NCBI GenBank assembly: GCA_005893185.1
Contig: VBOS01000156.1
Span: 1-11,402, forward strand
Reading direction: 5' to 3'
From: Candidatus Eiseniibacteriota bacterium
GTDB lineage: Bacteria; Eisenbacteria; RBG-16-71-46
Length of the DNA stretch: 11,402 bases
The notes beneath the pieces are model-generated. The model did not search any database. It had not been told where the DNA came from and saw only the letters and a program-made list of their open reading frames with translations. This document shows positions 7,003 through 11,402 of the stretch, piece after piece. Both the position numbers and the translations under genes were made by a program. Within the stretch, counting starts at the first letter, position 1. Each line of letters opens with the position of its first letter.

Positions 7003-8486
7003 ATGGCGGCCCGGATCGAATGGAGTGCGCGCGAGGGCGCGATCCCGCATCCATGGGATGGCGCGAGCACAGCGCCGGAGCCCGGCGTGGCGTGCGTTCC
7101 GGCATCGAAGCTGCGGGTGCTGAGCGCGGGCCAAAGGCCCGACCGCGCGCTGCTCGCGCGGCTCGATGCGATCGCGGCGCTCCCCTTCGTGGAGCATGTG
7201 CTCGCCCTTCCCGACCTCCACCAGAAGCCGCGCATGGAGGTTCCATCGAGCCTCGCGATCACGACGGTCGGCACGATCGTGCCGGAGTTCACGTCGGTGG
7301 CGGTCAACGACGGCATGGGCCTCGTGACCACCGATCTCGATGCGCGCGACCTGACGGCCGAGCGGATCGCGCGCTTCTTCGCCCGCATCAACGCGCACGC
7401 AGCTTCCCACCCGCTCGACGCCAACCGCTACAGCCTGTCGGTGCCCGACCTGCGCGCGGCGGCGCTCGAGGGCGGGCGCAGCGTGCTCGGCCGCTACGGG
7501 CTCGCGCCGCGGGTGCTCGAGCGCATGGAAGGGGGCGCGCGCATTCCGGTCCCGGGCGGCGCCGAGGCCTGGACGCAGGCCGTGCCGGGGTGGCTGCGGG
7601 AGAGCCCGCTCGGGCGCTCGGAGATGGGGCTCAACTTCGGTGGCAACCACTTCCTGGAGATCCAGGTGGTCGAGAGCCTCATCGGCACACCGACGGCCGC
7701 GCACTTCGGGCTCGAGCGGAACCAGGTCGTGATCATGTACCACTTGGGCCCCGGGCCCTTCGGCGGCACGCTGCTCCACCACTACTCGCGGCGCGAGAAC
7801 CTGGACGCGACTCGCAGGCCGCTGCTCTTCCTCTCGAAGCTCCTCCTGCACGGCCAACGGGCGTCGCGCTCTCGCGCTCCACATGGAAGCTCCACTTCCG
7901 CCGCAACGGCTGGACCACGTACGCGGCGGAGTCCGAGCCCGGCGTGCGGATCCGGCAGGCGCTGGCGATGGCATCCAATTTCGGCTTCGCCTACCGCCTC
8001 GCCACGGTGGCGGCCATCCGCGACGCGCTGCACGAGACGTTTTCGAACCGGGTCCGCGCCGATCTCCTGTGCGATGTCGCGCACAACGGCGTCTTCGAGG
8101 AGCCCTGGGGCGGCGGCACCGCCTGGGTCGCGCGCCACAACGCGTGCCGCCTCGCGCGCGGCGGGCCGGCTCTCGTCGCGGGCGCGCACGACGTGCCATC
8201 GTATCTCGCGCGCGGTTCGGACGCCGGTCCGCCCGAGCTGCACTCGTACGATCACGGTGCCGGCCACCTCATCGAGGCGTGCCGGCAGACCGGGCGGCTC
8301 CCGCGCGCATCGGGATTCACGACGCGCGTGCGCATGAGCCGCGGCCGTCGCGGCCGCCTGCAATCCATGATCCGAGCTCCGCTCCGGGTCTCCGAGCCGC
8401 TGGACCGCCTCATGACCTGTTTCGAACTCAACGACGTCATGCAGCGCGTCGCGCTGCTGCACCCGGCCGCAACGCTCAAGAACTGA
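7003..8486 (+). pseudogene. Divergent RtcB-like protein, single-base frameshift
   Basis: RtcB proteins are Mn/GTP-dependent RNA ligases that repair 2',3'-cyclic phosphate ends. With one base restored near 7855 this would be 494 residues, slightly longer than E. coli RtcB (about 408). Recognisable blocks are LPDLH (69-73), GGNHFLEIQ (H216), VVIMYHLGPG (H247), CDVAHN (H361) and DHGAG (H418, the position of the guanylylated His). The family's D-x-G-C-G-M metal motif reads NDGMGL (N102-L107), so both the Asp and Cys metal ligands appear replaced. HSGSRG has become HLGPGP, and the Arg after HGAG is His. The frame moves at about 7852-7856: frame 1 ends with LLLHG and the -1 frame resumes with PTGVALSRSTWKLHF, as if GGCCCAACG had lost one C. 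Unrepaired, translation stops at 8337 with an unrelated tail from about residue 284. It may be a diverged paralogue with another role. Placement in a polysaccharide operon is unusual. Confidence 0.72.
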
Positions 8487-8487
8487 G

Positions 8488-8494
8488 AGGAGGT
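8488..8494 (+). promoter_or_regulatory. Strong ribosome binding site of the beta-helix gene
   Basis: AGGAGGT is a near-perfect Shine-Dalgarno sequence 8 bases before ATG 8503 and the strongest in the window. It decides the start of the large secreted protein and suggests high expression. Only 16 bases separate the RtcB-like stop from this ATG, and no hairpin terminator fits there. Confidence 0.8.
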
Positions 8495-8502
8495 AGAGTT
8501 TT

Positions 8503-11402
8503 ATGAAGGCAACCAGACTCCCTCGCACCGCGCCGCGGGCCGCCTCTCCCAGGTTTGCGAGCCCCGCAGGGAAGCGGGCGGGCGTCAAGGCCCCGGCGCG
8601 CACGCTCGGGTTCACGCTGTTGATCGCAGTCTCGCTCTCTGCCGCGCCGCCGTGGGTGGGCCCCGCGTTCGGTGTGACGCCGCCGCGCTTGTCCGTGGAG
8701 GCGAGCTACTACGTGGATCAGGCGAATGCGTCGTGCTCCGACGTCGGCCCCGGCACCCAGGCCCAGCCTTACTGCAAGATCTCGGCGGCGCTGGCGGCGC
8801 ACCACAGCCCGGGCACAACGATCCTCGTGATGCCGGGGCGTTACCGCGAGCAGGTCGCGCCGCCGCTCTCGGGGATGTCGGGAGCACCGATCGTGCTGAC
8901 GGCGATGGCCGCGCCGGGCCAGCCGGTGGTGGTGGATGGCACGGATGACTTCTCCTCGGCCGCGCTCTGGACCCAGAGCTCGGGCGACGTGTGGCTGGCG
9001 GCGAGCGTGACCTGGGCGCCCAAGCAGGTGTTCGCGGACGACCAGCGGCTCACGCCCTCGACCGCGGCACCGGGATCCTTGCCGCCGCGCAGCTTCACCT
9101 ATGTGGCGGGCAGCGGGCTCTACGTGAACGCGGGCGGCGGCAACCCGGGCAGCCACGGGGCGCAGGTCGGCCACCGGGCCTACGGGTTCTACGCGTCGGG
9201 CACGTCGTACGTGCGGATCGAGGGGTTCACGCTGGTGCGCGGGGACGACCGCTGCATCCAGCTCGACAGCGGCTCGAGCAACGTCGAGATCGTGGGCAAC
9301 ACCGTGCGCCAGGCGGGGCGGATGGGAATCCAGGTGGCGGGGGGCTCCGCCGTGCGGATCGCCGGGAACGTGGTCTCGGACAACGGCGACCACGGGATCG
9401 CGCTGATCGGGGGGGCGACCGGCTGCACGATCGAGGACAACGAGTCGTTCCGCAACTTCTACGCGCCGGCGCGGCAAGCGAACGGGCTCTACATGTTCGG
9501 CTGCCCCAACAACCTGATCCAGCGCAACCGCTGGCACGACAACCAGGACACAGGCGAGCAGCTGCAGTCGGGATCGAACAACAACGTTTCGTTGCAGAAC
9601 CGGTCGTGGGCCAATGGCGACCACGGCTTCGACCACCTGGAAGCGACCGGGAACATCCACATCGACGAGGTGGCGTACGGGAACTACCGGGAGGGGTTCT
9701 CGATCGAGGGCAACTGTCCGAACACCCAGGTGTTCAACTCGATCGCGACGGACAACGGACTCACGACCAATGAGTACGACCTGTACGTCGACGCGAGCTC
9801 GTCCGCGGGATTCACGTCGAACGACAATCTGTTCTGGAACTCGGGCGCGCAGCCGCCCGTGAAGTACCAGACGACGATCTATCCCCGGGTGTCGGACTAC
9901 AGCGCGGTCAGCGGGCAGGACACGCGGACCGTTCAGGCCGACCCCCGGTTCGTGGCGCCTGCGAGCGGAGATTTCCACCTCCTGGTGGGCTCGCCCGCCA
10001 TCGACAACGCCAACTCCGGCGTGAGCAACTGGCCGGCGACCGACGCCGAGGGCAAAGCGCGGGCGGACGATCCCCGAACGCCGAACACCGGTCTCGGTCC
10101 GGTCGCGTACGCGGACCGCGGTGCGCTCGAATTCCAGCCGCCCACGAACCAGCCGCCGACCGCCGCGCTGACGGTGACGCCGTCCTCGGGCACGGAGCCG
10201 CTCAGCGTGAGGGCCGACGCTTCAGGCTCCTCCGATCCGGACGGCACGATTGTCTCCTACCGCTTCGACTTCGGCGACGGGACCGTGGTGGGTCCGCAGC
10301 CCGGAACGATGGCGACGCACACGTACGCAGCCGGGAACTGGACCGCGAGCGTACAGGTCACGGACTCGGGCGGGGCGACCGCCACGAAGTCGGTCGCAGT
10401 CGCGGTCGCCCATCGGAACCTGCCGCCGACCGCCGCGCTGACGGTGACGCCCTCCTCGGGGACGGCGCCGCTCGGCGTGAGGGCCGACGCCTCAGGCTCC
10501 TCCGATCCGGACGGCACGATTGTCTCCTACCGCTTCGACTTCGGCGACGGGACCGTTGTGGGTCCGCAGCCCGGAACGACGGCGACGCACACATACGCAG
10601 CCGGGAATTGGACGGCCAGCGTGCTGGTCACGGACTCGGGCGGGGCGACCGCCACGAAGTCGGTCGCTGTGAGCGTGGATGGCAACCTGGTGGGCAACTC
10701 ATCGTTCGAGACCGGCACGCAAGGCTGGGCTCCGATCGGGGCCGCCACGATCGCACGCGTCGCGGGCGGCATCTCGGGGATCTACTCGCTCCGGGTCACG
10801 AGCCCGGCCGTCGGGACGTCGCCCTACGGCGTCACCGACGAGCCGAACTGGGTCGCATCGACGCCCGCGGCGGGCGTTCGCTACCAGGTCCGGGCATGGG
10901 TCCGGGCCGAGCTCGGCGCGAGCATCGTGAGCCTCAGGCTGCGGGAGTCGCTGGGTGCCAGTGCCGGAGAGTGGGTCGAATCGCCGCAGGTTGCGCTCTC
11001 GCTGCCGTCTGAGGAGCTCCTGTGGCAGGAGCTCCAGCTGGACTACGTCACCCGCTGGGCGGGCTCGACGATCGACCTCCAGATCGTGGGGCAGCCCGCG
11101 CTCGCTCTCCAGTCGTTTCGCGTCGACGACATCTCGATCGCGCGCGCGGCGGACGGAACGGGAAACCTGCCGCCGAACGCCGCGCTGACGGTGACGCCCT
11201 CTTCGGGCGTCGAGCCGCTCAGCGTGACGGCCGACGCCTCCGCTTCTTCCGACGCGGAGGGACCGATCGCCTCCTACCGCTTCGACTTCGGTGACGGGAC
11301 GGTGGTGGGCCCGCAATCCGGAGCGACCGCGACCCACACCTACGCGGTGGGCAACTGGACCGCGAGCGTGCAGGTCACGGACGCGGAGGGGGCGAGCACC
11401 AC
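8503..11402 (+). CDS. Secreted right-handed beta-helix protein with PKD domains and a CBM-like module, 3' partial
   Basis: This is an exported protein of at least 966 residues, open at the window end. A long basic N-region (residues 1-34) precedes a hydrophobic core (LGFTLLIAVSLSAA), so it probably has a Sec signal peptide with cleavage near residues 55-60. Residues 69-470 form a right-handed parallel beta-helix: SYYVDQANASCSDVGPGT, TTILVMPGRYREQV, then many short repeats of the type VEIVGNTVRQAG and VRIAGNVVSDNGDHG, as in pectate-lyase-like and polysaccharide epimerase/lyase folds. About 480-545 is a choice-of-anchor-Q-like tail (ADPRFVAPASGDFHLLVGSP). Residues 551-725 hold two PKD domains (YRFDFGDGT). 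Residues 727-888 resemble a CBM4/9 jelly-roll (NLVGNSSFETGTQGW). A third PKD domain starts at 890. It is a plausible extracellular polysaccharide-binding or -modifying enzyme, but no catalytic residues can be assigned. It appears intact. Confidence 0.88.
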   Translation, partial: MKATRLPRTAPRAASPRFASPAGKRAGVKAPARTLGFTLLIAVSLSAAPPWVGPAFGVTPPRLSVEASYYVDQANASCSDVGPGTQAQPYCKISAALAAHHSPGTTILVMPGRYREQVAPPLSGMSGAPIVLTAMAAPGQPVVVDGTDDFSSAALWTQSSGDVWLAASVTWAPKQVFADDQRLTPSTAAPGSLPPRSFTYVAGSGLYVNAGGGNPGSHGAQVGHRAYGFYASGTSYVRIEGFTLVRGDDRCIQLDSGSSNVEIVGNTVRQAGRMGIQVAGGSAVRIAGNVVSDNGDHGIALIGGATGCTIEDNESFRNFYAPARQANGLYMFGCPNNLIQRNRWHDNQDTGEQLQSGSNNNVSLQNRSWANGDHGFDHLEATGNIHIDEVAYGNYREGFSIEGNCPNTQVFNSIATDNGLTTNEYDLYVDASSSAGFTSNDNLFWNSGAQPPVKYQTTIYPRVSDYSAVSGQDTRTVQADPRFVAPASGDFHLLVGSPAIDNANSGVSNWPATDAEGKARADDPRTPNTGLGPVAYADRGALEFQPPTNQPPTAALTVTPSSGTEPLSVRADASGSSDPDGTIVSYRFDFGDGTVVGPQPGTMATHTYAAGNWTASVQVTDSGGATATKSVAVAVAHRNLPPTAALTVTPSSGTAPLGVRADASGSSDPDGTIVSYRFDFGDGTVVGPQPGTTATHTYAAGNWTASVLVTDSGGATATKSVAVSVDGNLVGNSSFETGTQGWAPIGAATIARVAGGISGIYSLRVTSPAVGTSPYGVTDEPNWVASTPAAGVRYQVRAWVRAELGASIVSLRLRESLGASAGEWVESPQVALSLPSEELLWQELQLDYVTRWAGSTIDLQIVGQPALALQSFRVDDISIARAADGTGNLPPNAALTVTPSSGVEPLSVTADASASSDAEGPIASYRFDFGDGTVVGPQSGATATHTYAVGNWTASVQVTDAEGAST
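10153..10665 (+). repeat. Tandem PKD-coding DNA repeat, 270-base period
   Basis: Two direct copies begin at 10153 and 10423. Over their first 243 bases I count 13 differences, about 95% identity, several of them silent. Each copy encodes one PKD domain with the SGSSDPDGTIVSYRFDFGDG core. The high nucleotide identity points to recent duplication or gene conversion. Confidence 0.9.
11170..11402 (+). repeat. Third PKD-coding copy, diverged and cut by the window end
   Basis: This copy begins with the same NLPPxAALTVTPSSG lead and keeps YRFDFGDGTVVGPQ, but it has many more base changes than the first two copies and reads SASSDAEGPIA in place of SGSSDPDGTIV. It is separated from them by the CBM-like module, so it is an older member of the repeat family. 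Confidence 0.85.

Noticed and set aside
4517..7246. 909-codon minus-strand open frame
   Set aside because: It lies antisense to the glycosyltransferase, flippase and RtcB-like genes and is rich in Arg, Gln, His and Glu runs, as expected of antisense of high-GC coding sequence.
8487..8502. Terminator or promoter between the RtcB-like and beta-helix genes
   Set aside because: Sixteen bases hold only the ribosome binding site and a short T run. No hairpin or -35/-10 pair fits.
8503..11402. PEP-CTERM/exosortase link
   Set aside because: EPS operons of this type can carry exosortase systems, but no exosortase gene is present and the protein's C-terminus lies outside the window, so there is no evidence.

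Overview
The window is very GC-rich (about 70% by eye, with G/C-ending codons throughout) and densely packed on the + strand. It looks like an exopolysaccharide/capsule (Wzx/Wzy-type) locus from a high-GC, probably Gram-negative and probably uncultivated bacterium. The gene set and the secreted beta-helix/PKD protein would fit lineages such as Candidatus Eisenbacteria or Gemmatimonadota, but nothing here fixes the taxon.

Layout. Bases 1-357 hold the 5'-truncated end of a minus-strand gene with an MshEN/DUF4388-like alpha-helical domain. At about 355-363 the coding signal switches abruptly to the + strand, into the last ~65 codons of a BY-kinase (Wzc/CpsD type) chain-length regulator. A run of overlapping genes follows: a fused initiating sugar transferase plus CapD/FlaA1-type nucleotide-sugar dehydratase (552-2975), a Wzy/O-antigen-ligase-type polytopic membrane protein (2968-4359), a frame-disrupted GT4 glycosyltransferase (from 4356), a Wzx-type flippase in the same open frame as the glycosyltransferase's 3' half (to 6988), a divergent RtcB-like protein with a one-base frameshift (7003-8486), and a large secreted beta-helix protein with PKD domains and a carbohydrate-binding-like module that runs off the end (8503-11402).

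How they would work together. The sugar transferase starts a lipid-linked repeat unit, the dehydratase domain supplies a modified sugar nucleotide, the glycosyltransferase extends the unit, the flippase exports it, Wzy polymerises it and the BY-kinase tunes chain length. The beta-helix/PKD/CBM protein is a plausible secreted polysaccharide-binding or -modifying partner. The RtcB-like gene is the odd one out: RtcB is an RNA ligase, and this copy has lost two conserved metal ligands.

Condition. Four lesions lie in the first 8 kb: the strand-switch junction at ~357, an in-frame loss of about 18 residues in the dehydratase core, a frameshift plus missing segment in the glycosyltransferase, and a -1 frameshift in the RtcB-like gene. 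They may be real decay or assembly/sequencing error, and the sequence alone cannot decide. No RNA genes, insertion sequences, CRISPR arrays or clear terminators were seen, and there is no gene-free stretch over 300 bases.
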